A model generated the notes under the pieces. The model saw nothing but the letters and a program-made list of their open reading frames with translations. It had not been told where the DNA came from and did no database searches. 64,000 nucleotides of DNA, taken from positions 62,001 to 126,000 of the forward strand of contig WKKS01000004.1 in the NCBI GenBank assembly GCA_009684515.1. Reading direction: 5' to 3'. This document shows, piece after piece, positions 44,663 through 53,455 of the stretch. Positions within the stretch are counted from its first letter, which is position 1, and every line of letters begins with the position of its first letter. The translations under genes were made by a program, and so were the position numbers. Source of the DNA: Geobacter sp. Lineage in GTDB: Bacteria; Desulfobacterota; Desulfuromonadia; Geobacterales; Pseudopelobacteraceae.

Positions 44663-46054
44663 ATGAACCTGAAAAAATACATCTCCCTGCTGGAAGAGCA
44701 GGATCAACTCGCCCGCATAACCGTTCCGGTTGATCCTGTTCTAGAGATTGCCGCCGTCACAGACCGGGTCTGCAAACTGCCCGAAGGTGGCAAGGCGTTG
44801 CTGTTCAAGCACCCCGCAGGATGCCGCTTTCCGGTTGCCACCAACCTGTTCGGCTCCACCAGGCGGGTCTGCCTGGCGCTTGGCATAAACCATGTTGATG
44901 AACTGCAGTGGCGCCTGAGCGAACTTCTTGACCGGCTACCGACGCTCGACTTTGCCAACCTGGATCGCCAGCTGGCAGCCCTGCCGGAATTTTCCAGGTT
45001 TGCCCCGATCCGCTCCACTCTGCCTGAACCAGAACTGATCACCTCCGGGCAGCCGGATCTCTCAATTTTCCCTTTTTTGCAGAGCTGGCCGGAAGATGGT
45101 TCGGCGGCCGGTTGCCAGCGTTACGTCACCCTGCCGCAGGTCTTTACGACTGAGCCGGATGGCACTACTCCCAACTGCGGCTTATACCGGCTGCAGGTCA
45201 GAGGTCCAAGAGAATTGGCGATCCAGTGGAAAACGGGAAGCGGAGCCGCGCGGCAAGCTGAAATATTCCAGCGCCAGGGAAAGCCGATGCCAGTGGCAAT
45301 AGCATTGGGGGGCGACCCGGCCATGCTCTTCAGCGCCATGCTCCCGCTACCCGGAATACTGGATGAAGTGACCTTTGCCGGCTTTTTGCGTGACTCGGCA
45401 GTTCAGACTGTTCCCTGCAGCACCATTCCGCTTCAGGTTCCAACCGGAGCCGAAGTTATTATCGAAGGGTATGTCCATCCGGGCGAAAAGGTCACGGAAG
45501 GACCTTTCGGCAACCATACCGGCTATTATTCCGCTGCGGCACCGGCGGCACTGATGAGGGTGACGGCCATTCGCCACCGTCCGGACGCCATCATCCCGGC
45601 AACCGTGGTCGGACCGCCGCCGATGGAGGATTGCTGGATGGCGGTCGCCTGGGAGCGCCTGCTGCTCTCTTTTCTTCGGAAACTGTTTCCAGCAGTGGCC
45701 GATATTCACTTCCCATTTGAATGGGTCTTCCATCAAAGCGCTATAATTTCCCTTGAAAACCCGCATTCCGGCATGGTACGGGACATCACGGCACAGTTGT
45801 GGCAACTGCCCTGGTTTGCCGCTTCACGAATCCTGATCTTTGTGGATGCCGCACATGAATCTACGAAGCTGTCCCTGGCGGCCTGGAAATGCATCAATCT
45901 GCTGGAATCTCAACATGACCTCGTTCAGGATGCAGCTACCGGACGGATGGCGTTTGACGCGACCGGCTGCAGGTCGTCGCGAAAGCGGGCGACCATGAAT
46001 AACGACGTTGTCAGACAGATTGAGCGGCGCTGGCGGGAGTATGGACTTGAGTAG
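44663..46054 (+). CDS. UbiD-family decarboxylase, probable menaquinone (futalosine route) enzyme
   Basis: 463 residues from ATG 44663; ATG 44654 and GTG 44645 are alternatives, none with a strong ribosome binding site. UbiD enzymes decarboxylate aromatic acids using prenylated FMN made by UbiX. Motifs: LALGINHVDELQWRL, GLYRLQVRGPRELAIQWKTG with the conserved Arg, FPLPGILDEV region (MLPLPGILDEVTFAGFLR) and EVIIEGYVHPGEKVTEGPFG containing catalytic Glu. With UbiA- and UbiX-like genes close by and mqnE elsewhere in the window, the best match is the MqnL-type decarboxylase of menaquinone synthesis. Confidence 0.85.
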   Translation: MNLKKYISLLEEQDQLARITVPVDPVLEIAAVTDRVCKLPEGGKALLFKHPAGCRFPVATNLFGSTRRVCLALGINHVDELQWRLSELLDRLPTLDFANLDRQLAALPEFSRFAPIRSTLPEPELITSGQPDLSIFPFLQSWPEDGSAAGCQRYVTLPQVFTTEPDGTTPNCGLYRLQVRGPRELAIQWKTGSGAARQAEIFQRQGKPMPVAIALGGDPAMLFSAMLPLPGILDEVTFAGFLRDSAVQTVPCSTIPLQVPTGAEVIIEGYVHPGEKVTEGPFGNHTGYYSAAAPAALMRVTAIRHRPDAIIPATVVGPPPMEDCWMAVAWERLLLSFLRKLFPAVADIHFPFEWVFHQSAIISLENPHSGMVRDITAQLWQLPWFAASRILIFVDAAHESTKLSLAAWKCINLLESQHDLVQDAATGRMAFDATGCRSSRKRATMNNDVVRQIERRWREYGLE

Positions 46055-46547
46055 TTTTCGGGCATGCTTTTGCATTTTAATTCTGCTGTTTCTGGCGGGT
46101 TGTTATCATATGCGGACCGAAGCGGTGCCGATCGCAACCCGGACGATTGTGATAAAATCCGAGCCGGCCGATGCCATGCGCAAAATCCGCAGGCTGGTGG
46201 AGGACGACTGGAAGAGCCGGATTCTGGATGAGGGAAGCTCCGGATCGGTTTTGATAACCGCCCCCTACAATTTCTTCACCGACACCAGTTTCGGCATGCC
46301 GGCCGGCGGCCGGAAATACTACACCCAGTTACGGATTGAAATTGTGCGCCACTCAGGGCAAACTGTCGTGCAGTTGTCGCCGCATAATTTTGAAATGCGC
46401 TCATCTTACGCATATAATCAGGACGAACGGATCGCCACGCTCTACAAGCATTATCCCTATGACCATTATCCCGGAATGTTCGATCTTACCCGGATCGACA
46501 ACGAACTGGACCGGGTAGCCGCGATTATCAGGAGCGTTTTTCAATAG
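46041..46547 (+). CDS. Putative lipoprotein of unknown function
   Basis: About 168 residues from ATG 46041. A hydrophobic N-terminus ends in the lipobox LFLAGC, so the mature protein would be lipidated at that Cys. The mature part (VIKSEPADAMRKIRRLVEDD, then GGRKYYTQLRIEIV, YPYDHYPGMFDLTRIDNELD) is not a family I recognise. GGGAG is too close to ATG 46041; TTG 46047 has better spacing. It overlaps the UbiD-like gene and lies between it and ubiA, so it is probably co-expressed with quinone genes. Confidence 0.7.
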   Translation: MDLSSFRACFCILILLFLAGCYHMRTEAVPIATRTIVIKSEPADAMRKIRRLVEDDWKSRILDEGSSGSVLITAPYNFFTDTSFGMPAGGRKYYTQLRIEIVRHSGQTVVQLSPHNFEMRSSYAYNQDERIATLYKHYPYDHYPGMFDLTRIDNELDRVAAIIRSVFQ

Positions 46548-46586
46548 CTGCAAATGCAGAATGTTCGAAACCAGCAGGAGTATTAA

Positions 46587-47456
46587 ATGACCGAAGCAGG
46601 CTACTTGCCAAAGATCCGCATTTTTCTGGAAATGATCAAGTTTTCACATACCGTTTTTGCGCTGCCGTTCGCATTGACCGGGGCTTTGCTGGCCGCAGGC
46701 GGTTTGCCGTCCGCCAGCCAGCTGTTCTGGATTGTTCTGGCGATGGTCGGGGCCCGCACGGCCGCCATGTCCATGAACCGCCTGATCGATGCCCGGATCG
46801 ACGCGCGCAATCCGCGCACCGCCGGGCGGGCCATACCGGCCGGCCTGATCGGCAGCGGCCTGACGATGCTGTTCATCGTCCTCTCAACAGCGCTGATGCT
46901 GCTGTCGGCGGCCACGCTCAACCCGCTCTGCCTCAAGCTGTCACCAATCGCCCTGTTCTTTCTGGTACTCTATTCATACTGCAAACGCTTCACCGCACTG
47001 GCTCACGTGGTATTGGGCATCTGCCTGGCGGCGGCCCCGATCGGCGCCTGGGTCGCCATTCGCGGGCAGATTGATGCGCCAGCCCTGGTCCTGGGGGCAA
47101 TCGTACTGTTCTGGGTGGCCGGTTTTGATATTCTTTATGCACTGCAGGACCGGGAGTTCGACAAAAGCGCCGGCCTGCACTCCATTCCGGTTCTGCTGGG
47201 GGTCGAGGGGTCGCTCTGGACCGCCCGGATGTTCCATCTGGTGATGCTTGGGCTGCTGCTCGGGCTATTCTCGATCATGCACCTGGGAAGCATGTTCATG
47301 ATCGGCATTCTGGTGGTGGCCGGCATGCTGATGTACGAACACTGGCTGCTCAGGGACGGCGATCTGGAGAAGCTGGATGCCGCTTTTTTCAACATGAACG
47401 GATACATCAGCGTCGCTATTTTTCTGTTCACGGCCGCTGAAGTACTGACGAGGTAA
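46587..47456 (+). CDS. UbiA-family prenyltransferase (probable menaquinone MqnP-type)
   Basis: 289 residues with about eight membrane segments. The first Asp motif NRLIDARIDARNPRTAGR and the second, DILYALQDREFDKSAGLHS, bind Mg2+ and the prenyl diphosphate. It attaches the isoprenoid tail to an aromatic acid at the membrane. AGGAG lies upstream of the ATG. Neighbouring UbiD/UbiX genes and mqnE elsewhere point to the futalosine menaquinone route and not ubiquinone; the aromatic substrate is an inference. Confidence 0.88.
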   Translation: MTEAGYLPKIRIFLEMIKFSHTVFALPFALTGALLAAGGLPSASQLFWIVLAMVGARTAAMSMNRLIDARIDARNPRTAGRAIPAGLIGSGLTMLFIVLSTALMLLSAATLNPLCLKLSPIALFFLVLYSYCKRFTALAHVVLGICLAAAPIGAWVAIRGQIDAPALVLGAIVLFWVAGFDILYALQDREFDKSAGLHSIPVLLGVEGSLWTARMFHLVMLGLLLGLFSIMHLGSMFMIGILVVAGMLMYEHWLLRDGDLEKLDAAFFNMNGYISVAIFLFTAAEVLTR

Positions 47457-47459
47457 GCT

Positions 47460-48062
47460 ATGGAAGAGAAGAAGATCTTCGTTGCAATGACCGGCGCATC
47501 CGGTTCGGTCTACGGCCTGCGCCTGTTGGAACAGCTCTGCCTGAACGGATTCCGGGTAACCTTCAGCGTCAGCTGTAGCGGAACCGCCGTCTGTCTCGAA
47601 GAAACCGGCCTGGACCTGTCAGGCGATCTGGACAAGGCGCTACAGCGACTATATCTGCACCTCGAGGTGGATTCCGGAATACAGCTGGCGCACCCTGACG
47701 ACCTGTTCTGCAGCGCCGCCAGCGGCTCCTCGGCGCCGGATGCGATGATAATCTGCCCCTGCAGCATGGGAACTCTGGCGCGCATCGCCTGCGGCATCTC
47801 CGGCAACCTGATCGAGCGCAGCGCTGACGTCATGCTCAAGGAACGCCGCCCGCTGCTGCTGGTCCCCCGCGAAACCCCGCTTTCAGACATTCATCTCGAA
47901 AACATGCTCAAGCTCTCCCGCTCCGGCGCACAGATAATTCCGGCCATGCCCGGTTTTTACACCCGTCCCGACTCGGTGCTGGATATGGTAGATTTCGTAG
48001 TCGGCAAGTTGCTCGACCAGTTGGGGGTCGCCAACGACCTTTACAAACGCTGGGGTAACTGA
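47460..48062 (+). CDS. ubiX: UbiX-family flavin prenyltransferase
   Basis: 200 residues (E. coli 189). It makes prenylated FMN from FMN and dimethylallyl phosphate, the cofactor of UbiD. Motifs: FVAMTGASGSVYGLRLLE at the N-terminus (FMN binding), SAASGSSAPDAMIICPCSMG with the conserved Ser cluster, and ERRPLLLVPRETPLSDIHLENM. It follows the UbiA-like gene by 3 bp. The UbiD-like enzyme four genes' span upstream is the likely client. Confidence 0.93.
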   Translation: MEEKKIFVAMTGASGSVYGLRLLEQLCLNGFRVTFSVSCSGTAVCLEETGLDLSGDLDKALQRLYLHLEVDSGIQLAHPDDLFCSAASGSSAPDAMIICPCSMGTLARIACGISGNLIERSADVMLKERRPLLLVPRETPLSDIHLENMLKLSRSGAQIIPAMPGFYTRPDSVLDMVDFVVGKLLDQLGVANDLYKRWGN

Positions 48063-48077
48063 TGAGTCGCAGCGCCC

Positions 48078-49343
48078 GTGGCTGAAAAAATCCTCCCTTC
48101 AAATATTTCAACCTATCTCGCCAAACGCGCCGTTTCCGATCCCTGGCAAATTCTTCAACCGCCAAAGCGCCTTTTTGCAGGCGCTGTTGTGATTCCTTCG
48201 CTGGCCGAATTCACCAATCTGCGGCAAACCCTGCAATCTCTGGCCGGAAACCCGCCGGAGTTGCTGGAGCGGTTTATGATCCTGGTGGTGGTCAACCAGC
48301 GCGGCGATGCCTCTGACGCGGAAAAGAGCGACAACCGGACTACGCTGGAGACACTTCCGGAATGGCAGCATAAGTACGGACTGGAAAATCTGTGCTGGAT
48401 TGATGCCGCCTCGCCCGAAACCGAACTGCCGCACAGACAGGGAGTCGGACTGGCGCGCAAGATCGGACTGGACCTGGCTCTGCCGCATCTGGATTACGTC
48501 AAATCCGACCCGTTGCTGGTCTGCCTGGATGCCGACACGCTGGTTCAGCCGGATTACCTGCAGGCGATTCAGTCACATTTTTCAACCTCACCTCAGGGTG
48601 GCGCCAGCATTTCCTACCGGCACCGCCCGGCAGCTGACCCGGAGGGCCAGAAGTTTATTGACCGCTACGAACTGTTTTTAAGGATTTACGTCCTCGGGTT
48701 GGAACTGGCCGTGTCACCCTATGCTTTTCATTCGGTGGGAAGTGCCATGGCCTGTCGGGCCTCGGCTTATGTGGCGGGGGGCGGGATGAATCGCCGCATG
48801 GCGGGTGAGGATTTCTACTTTCTGCAGCAGCTGCACAAAACGTCCGGTGTAGCCGACCTTAAAGGAACCGTAGTCCATCCGTCGCCCCGTTCGTCACAAA
48901 GAGTCCCGTTTGGAACCGGGCGCGCGGTGGGAGATATGCTGATCGAAGGTGAAAACCGGCTGCTGTTTTATCAACCGGTCGTTTTTTCCATCCTGGGGGA
49001 ATGGTTGGCATGTGTAACCGGCAACCTGGATGCGGAGGGAAGTTTTTTGCTGGAAAGATCCATGGGGATCTCGCCGGTTCTGCACAACTTCCTGGAACAG
49101 GCCGGATTCGGGGAATCCTGGGATGGACTCAAAACACACAATCAGGACGAGACAAGATTGCTGACGGCTTTTCACGGCTGGTTCGATGCCTTCCGCACCA
49201 TGCGGCTGATACATCTGCTGAGCGAGCACGACTACCCACGCGTTTCGCCGGAAAAGGCGGTGCCGCCGCTATTGGAGCAGGCCGGTTACGAATGTCCTGG
49301 AGGCATCAGCGAACAGTTGGAACTGTTGAGGAAAATGCAGTGA
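48078..49343 (+). CDS. Glycosyltransferase-like protein (GT2 fold)
   Basis: 421 residues from GTG 48078; no better in-frame start is seen. A GT-A nucleotide-sugar fold is suggested by AGAVVIPSLAEFTNLRQTL, an extended HRQGVGLARKIGLDLAL and the DxD-like LLVCLDADTLVQPDYL near residue 150, then VGSAMACRASAYVAGGGM and GEDFYFLQQL. No membrane segment is evident. Donor and acceptor are unknown. It begins 15 bp after ubiX and is the last gene of that operon; a link to quinone synthesis is not obvious. Confidence 0.7.
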   Translation: MAEKILPSNISTYLAKRAVSDPWQILQPPKRLFAGAVVIPSLAEFTNLRQTLQSLAGNPPELLERFMILVVVNQRGDASDAEKSDNRTTLETLPEWQHKYGLENLCWIDAASPETELPHRQGVGLARKIGLDLALPHLDYVKSDPLLVCLDADTLVQPDYLQAIQSHFSTSPQGGASISYRHRPAADPEGQKFIDRYELFLRIYVLGLELAVSPYAFHSVGSAMACRASAYVAGGGMNRRMAGEDFYFLQQLHKTSGVADLKGTVVHPSPRSSQRVPFGTGRAVGDMLIEGENRLLFYQPVVFSILGEWLACVTGNLDAEGSFLLERSMGISPVLHNFLEQAGFGESWDGLKTHNQDETRLLTAFHGWFDAFRTMRLIHLLSEHDYPRVSPEKAVPPLLEQAGYECPGGISEQLELLRKMQ

Positions 49344-49423
49344 TTATTTCAGCAACAACAAGGCATATCGACCGCCTTTTGATTCTAAGAGTATCTGCAT
49401 AGGGCGTTATACACTGCCCATTT

Positions 49424-49651
49424 TTAATTGTTTGTTATTTTGTGACCGAACAATTGAATCCGTTCTCTTCGCTCCGGACCCTGGTATTTATTTTGAGTCC
49501 CCTTCTTCCGTACCGGTCCGGAGTAAATATCGACCCATTCGTCATCGGAACGCTTGAAGGCAACAATGCAGCCTGTGTCAAGCAACAGGTCAAAATACGT
49601 TTTGGGGGCATAATCCACTTTGTTGTCATCAAACATTACCGCGATAGCCAT
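49424..49651 (-). CDS. Small hypothetical protein
   Basis: 75 residues. CAGGAGATATCC before the ATG is a good ribosome binding site. The protein is soluble and charged (MAIAVMFDDNKVDYAPKTYF, IVAFKRSDDEWVDIYSGPV, then GPERRERIQLFG). I do not recognise a family. A good promoter lies about 70 nt upstream, so it is probably a single-gene transcript. Confidence 0.6.
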   Translation of the reverse strand: MAIAVMFDDNKVDYAPKTYFDLLLDTGCIVAFKRSDDEWVDIYSGPVRKKGTQNKYQGPERRERIQLFGHKITNN

Positions 49652-49719
49652 TGGATATCTCCTGAAATGAATTTGTACTCAATATGTAGAGTTGATGATC
49701 TGAACAGGGAGTGGGGAGG

Positions 49720-49749
49720 ATTATATTGTGTATACTCTATAATAAGCAA
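49720..49749 (-). promoter_or_regulatory. Promoter for the small protein at 49424-49651
   Basis: On the minus strand TTGCTT (49744-49749), an 18-nt spacer and a perfect TATAAT (49720-49725). Confidence 0.55.
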
Positions 49750-49781
49750 TATCTAATTTCAGTGCAGTATCAAATGAATAA

Positions 49782-50258
49782 TTACACCGCTGGCCTTGTT
49801 GCGCTGATGCCGGTGATACAGACGACCATCTCGCCCCCCGGTTTGCGCACTGTTACTTCATCATCCAGTCTTTTGTGCAAGAGCGCCTGTCCTACCGGCG
49901 AGTCGAGACTGATTCTGCCGATGCTGACATCGATCTCATCCGGCCCGACCAGCTGATAACAGCGCTCCGTTCCGTCTTCTTCCTCATAAGTCACCCAGCA
50001 ACCGAAGGAAACCATGGTCGGATTGGCGGGAGGAGCAGCTACTTTAAGAACTTTCAGGCGGGAGCCGAGATGTTTCAGCTTCCGGTCAATCTCGCGCAGC
50101 CGCTTTTTGCCGTAAATGTATTCGGCATTTTCCGATCGGTCTCCTTCGGCGGCGGCGTCCGACACACCCTGGACAACCTTGGGGCGCTCCACTTTCCAGA
50201 GATAATCATACTCGTCGCAGATTTTTTTCAGACCTTCAGCAGAAATCAGATTTGTCAT
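49782..50258 (-). CDS. greB: Transcript cleavage factor GreB
   Basis: 158 residues, the same length as E. coli GreB. The N-terminal coiled coil with acidic tip is seen as AAAEGDRSENAEYIYGKKRL, where the Asp and Glu reach the RNA polymerase active site; the C-terminal FKBP-like domain has RCYQLVGPDEIDVSIGRISL and SPVGQALLHKRLDDEV. It rescues backtracked RNA polymerase. The motif YIYGKK favours GreB over GreA. GGAG precedes the ATG. Confidence 0.92.
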   Translation of the reverse strand: MTNLISAEGLKKICDEYDYLWKVERPKVVQGVSDAAAEGDRSENAEYIYGKKRLREIDRKLKHLGSRLKVLKVAAPPANPTMVSFGCWVTYEEEDGTERCYQLVGPDEIDVSIGRISLDSPVGQALLHKRLDDEVTVRKPGGEMVVCITGISATRPAV

Positions 50259-50278
50259 GCATTTTCTCCAGTGCTAAA

Positions 50279-50305
50279 TAAAAACAGCCCGCGCAGGCGG
50301 GCTGT
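50279..50305 (-). terminator. Terminator of the FKBP gene
   Basis: On the minus strand ACAGCCCGC (50105-50097 offset: bases 50297-50305) pairs with GCGGGCTGT (50284-50292) as a 9-bp stem with a 4-nt loop, followed by TTTT. It lies 25 bp past the FKBP stop codon. Confidence 0.85.
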
Positions 50306-50330
50306 CTGGTGAAGCGAATACGGGAATCAA

Positions 50331-50771
50331 CTATTTCGAGACGTCAAGCAGTTCCACATCAAACAGCAGGGTAGCGTTGGGGGGGATTACTCCGCCTGCC
50401 CCCGCGGCGCCGTAACCGAGCTTGGAAGGGATGATCAGTTTGCGCTTGCCGCCAACCTTCATCGTCATGACCCCTTCGTCCCAACCGGCAATAACCTGGC
50501 CTACGCCGATTACAAACGAGAACGGCTCGTTGCGGTCAACCGAACTGTCGAACTTTTTGCCGTTTTCAAGCGTACCGGTGTAATGCACCTTGACCTGCTT
50601 GCCGGCCACCGGAGAAGCGCCTTTGCCTACTACGACGTCCGTGTACTTCAGGCCGGAAGCGGTTGTAATCGTTTTTGTGCCGTTCTTTTTGGCTTCTTTG
50701 GCAGCATAGGCAGGCACGGCTATCAAAGCAGCCAGAATCCCGGTTACTGCCAGTTTTATGATGCGCTTCAT
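50331..50771 (-). CDS. Exported FKBP-type peptidyl-prolyl isomerase
   Basis: 146 residues from ATG 50771, preceded by GGAGG; the frame is open further upstream but lacks a signal or family match there. A signal peptide (MKRIIKLAVTGILAALIAVP, ending AYA) is followed by one FKBP domain: KVHYTGTLENGKKFDSSVDR, FVIGVGQVIAGWDEGV and LIIPSKLGYG with IPPNATLLFDVELL. It assists folding of exported proteins in the periplasm by isomerising prolyl bonds. No TPR or dimerisation domain is present. Confidence 0.92.
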   Translation of the reverse strand: MKRIIKLAVTGILAALIAVPAYAAKEAKKNGTKTITTASGLKYTDVVVGKGASPVAGKQVKVHYTGTLENGKKFDSSVDRNEPFSFVIGVGQVIAGWDEGVMTMKVGGKRKLIIPSKLGYGAAGAGGVIPPNATLLFDVELLDVSK

Positions 50772-50908
50772 TTTTGTGAACCTCCGAATCTGATTTGGAT
50801 CATTACCGCCGCCAAGGATAGATGGTTTCGCCGCCGCTGGCAACAGGGATTTTATATATAAACCCGGGCTGAGTGTGTCGCACTTCCCGTTTCGCGCTCT
50901 GACCAACC

Positions 50909-51529
50909 TCACCCTTTAGCAATTGATTCCGCCCAGACCGCCAGGCCGCGCATGATCATCTCGATTGCGAATGTCCCGACAACCAGGGCCGTAACCCGCC
51001 CGGCGACGTCGATATAACGCTGGATAAGCTCTTCGTTGCGGGCCTTTGTGTAATCATGGATATACTTCAGAAGTATAATCAGGCTGACACTGGCCAGCAC
51101 CGCCAGTGAGATGGAAAGGATCGCATTTAGATGGCTGAGGCGTTTTCCAACCACAATGCTGGCTCCGATCGTGCCTGGGCCGATCATGAGCGGCATGGCG
51201 ATCGAGCCGGCAATGTGCCTGGATTCGCCCCGCAGCCCTTTGATGGCGGCGTTGCCGTCAAACACGAAACGGAGGGCGATCAACAGAAAGACAACACCGC
51301 CAAACACCTGAAACGAGGCGAATTCCGCCTGCAGCAGTTCCCTGAACAGGACATCCCCAAGCACGGCAGCTGCCGAAAATACGATGATGCTTATAAGTCC
51401 GGCTCGCAGGATCACGCTGCGAAAGGTAGGGATCGGCAGCTTGTCAAATACGTCGATCATGTACACTACCAACAGGAAAGGATTCAGCAGCATGAACAGC
51501 AATGTTGTGGAACGGACAAAATCCAGCAT
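50909..51529 (-). CDS. MarC/UPF0056-family membrane protein
   Basis: 206 residues with six predicted membrane segments. The family motifs are LLFMLLNPFLLVVYMIDVF at the N-terminus, FGGVVFLLIALRFVFDG and IAGSIAMPLMIGPGTIGASI in the middle. The family was named after the mar locus, but a role in drug resistance has not held up; function is unknown. CGAGGAAAC precedes the ATG. It is on the same strand as the FKBP gene, 137 bp upstream of it. Confidence 0.88.
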   Translation of the reverse strand: MLDFVRSTTLLFMLLNPFLLVVYMIDVFDKLPIPTFRSVILRAGLISIIVFSAAAVLGDVLFRELLQAEFASFQVFGGVVFLLIALRFVFDGNAAIKGLRGESRHIAGSIAMPLMIGPGTIGASIVVGKRLSHLNAILSISLAVLASVSLIILLKYIHDYTKARNEELIQRYIDVAGRVTALVVGTFAIEMIMRGLAVWAESIAKG

Positions 51530-51552
51530 GTTTCCTCGATTCTTTTAAATTA

Positions 51553-52584
51553 TCAAGCTACAACCGGCTGTCCCTTCAGATGGACGGTCTGGATCGGATA
51601 TGGAATTTCAATCCCTTCGTCACGATAACGACGATGAAGCCGTTTCACAAATTCATGTTTGATCAGATATTGGTCAACAAACTCCTGGCAGCGCAGAATC
51701 ACGGTGAAGTTGATACTGAAGTCGGCAAAGGTGTGATAACGGATAAATGGTTCAAAACCATCCACGCACCCCTGAACCTCCCCCAGCAATCCGGATGCGA
51801 CTTCAGTAGTGACCTTCTCAACCTTTTCCAGATCACTGTCATAGCTGACACCGACCTGAACCAGCACCCCCATATCCGTATCCGGGAGCTGGAAATTGGT
51901 GACGATAGCGCCGGCCAGCTTGGAATTGGGTATCAGCACCAGATTGTTGGCCAGAGCACGGACCAGAGTGTTGCGCCAGGTAATGTCGGTGACATAACCT
52001 TCCTCGCCGCCCCCCAGCCGGATATAATCTCCCTGCCGGATCTGCCTCGTGGCGATGATTTGCAGACCGGAGAAGATATTCGAGAGCGTATCCTGCAATG
52101 CCAGCGCTACGGCAATCCCGCCAACTCCGAGCGTGGTCAGGATCGGCGTAATGGAGATGCCGAGGGATTGCAAAATAATCAGCAAGCCAACCGAAAATAC
52201 GATCGTTTTTGCCAAATTGGTAAAAATCGACGTGGAGGGGAGCACCGCTTTTCTGGCGTAATGCGCAACAAAACCGGACGCCAGACGCATCGTAAGAACC
52301 GTTGCCAGCATGATGAAGGCTACAAACAGCGCCTTTCCGGCGATGTCATGCGTCCGGCCGTCCAGTGGAAGCTGCAGTACAGCCCCGTAGATCCCGGCCA
52401 GAAGGCATGAGTAAAAGGTCAGCCCCTTGAGCGAGTTGATGATGATTTCGTCACCTTCCCATGGGGTATGGCGCGTCAGGGCTTCAAAACGATGCAGAAC
52501 GAACCGTTCCATGGCAAGACCGATGATGGCGCTCCCCGCCAGGAAGCCGCCCGCATAGAGCAGTATTTCCGGATTTATTGTCAT
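51553..52584 (-). CDS. MscS-family mechanosensitive channel
   Basis: 343 residues. Four or five membrane segments in the N-terminal half, then the pore-lining helix and MscS beta domain: TLGVGGIAVALALQDTLSNIFSGL (split: TLGVGGIAVALALQ, DTLSNIFSGLQII), RQGDYIRLGGGEEGYVTDI and NNLVLIPNSKLAGAIVTNF. These channels release solutes on hypo-osmotic shock. GGAGG lies upstream. It stands near ablAB, which makes an osmolyte, though with a separate start. Confidence 0.93.
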   Translation of the reverse strand: MTINPEILLYAGGFLAGSAIIGLAMERFVLHRFEALTRHTPWEGDEIIINSLKGLTFYSCLLAGIYGAVLQLPLDGRTHDIAGKALFVAFIMLATVLTMRLASGFVAHYARKAVLPSTSIFTNLAKTIVFSVGLLIILQSLGISITPILTTLGVGGIAVALALQDTLSNIFSGLQIIATRQIRQGDYIRLGGGEEGYVTDITWRNTLVRALANNLVLIPNSKLAGAIVTNFQLPDTDMGVLVQVGVSYDSDLEKVEKVTTEVASGLLGEVQGCVDGFEPFIRYHTFADFSINFTVILRCQEFVDQYLIKHEFVKRLHRRYRDEGIEIPYPIQTVHLKGQPVVA

Positions 52585-52618
52585 TGCAGTTCCTCCCCGC
52601 CAAACGGCATTGATTCAA

Positions 52619-53455
52619 TCAGGCCAGCGTTTTGTACCAGACATTCATGCTTTCCAGGCTGCCCGAAATGTTGGTGTTGTTGGTAAGGGTGCCGCCAAAG
52701 CGGTAGCCGTCCCTGGCAAAGGTGATGTTCATTCCGAACGAATAAGCTCTGGCAATCGTGAACAGAGAGCGGATTCCCAGAGAGTAGACTGTTTCCTCCA
52801 TCTGTTGCAGCAGGTTGAGCGCCAGGCCGTGGCCGCGATATTCCGGCAGGGTCGCAAAATCGGTCATCTCCACCGAACGAGATGACGGGTCCATTTCAGC
52901 GGAAGAAAGAGCGATTATTTTCCCATCCTTCCAGACGCCGAAAAAGATGGTGCTGCCATTCATGGCTCTGCGGAGAAAGCCTGGATCATTAATCGGAAAT
53001 GGATAGGTGGCGAAGACCTTGCTGTAGAGTTCCGCCATCTCGACCGCGTCCTCTTCCACGGCGACCCGCGCGCTGAAACCATTCGGAAACGGTGCTGGCG
53101 GGCGGATTGGCCCCTGCGCGCCCGCTATATCCAGAACTTCCTGCACGAGCTGTGGTTTCTGTTCCAAACGCCGCTCGCTGGTGAAATACTTCCCCATGAA
53201 ACAGGCCCCGGCACCATCTGGAAAGAACCTGGGAATTGCAGCCTCCTGCCGGTAACCAGCCTCCAGAAAGCGCTCCGCACTCCACGCCGGTACTTTTGCG
53301 AACACTTTGGAATACCCGCCGGAGGAGGCGCGTAGATCCAATTCTTCAACGATGCCTTGAGCATCCCCGGGGTGCAGTTTCATCAGATAAACCCGATCAT
53401 TGGCGGGGCCATGCTGGATAATGGATTGTCCGGCGCTTTCAATGACATCGATCAT
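52619..53455 (-). CDS. ablB: Beta-lysine N-acetyltransferase AblB
   Basis: 278 residues. The C-terminal half is a GNAT acetyltransferase: [20 protein letters not shown] carries the acetyl-CoA pyrophosphate loop. The N-terminal half ([40 protein letters not shown]) matches the AblB subfamily. It acetylates beta-lysine from AblA to N-epsilon-acetyl-beta-lysine, a compatible solute used under salt stress. The ATGA overlap with ablA supports the pathway. Confidence 0.88.
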   Translation of the reverse strand: MIDVIESAGQSIIQHGPANDRVYLMKLHPGDAQGIVEELDLRASSGGYSKVFAKVPAWSAERFLEAGYRQEAAIPRFFPDGAGACFMGKYFTSERRLEQKPQLVQEVLDIAGAQGPIRPPAPFPNGFSARVAVEEDAVEMAELYSKVFATYPFPINDPGFLRRAMNGSTIFFGVWKDGKIIALSSAEMDPSSRSVEMTDFATLPEYRGHGLALNLLQQMEETVYSLGIRSLFTIARAYSFGMNITFARDGYRFGGTLTNNTNISGSLESMNVWYKTLA

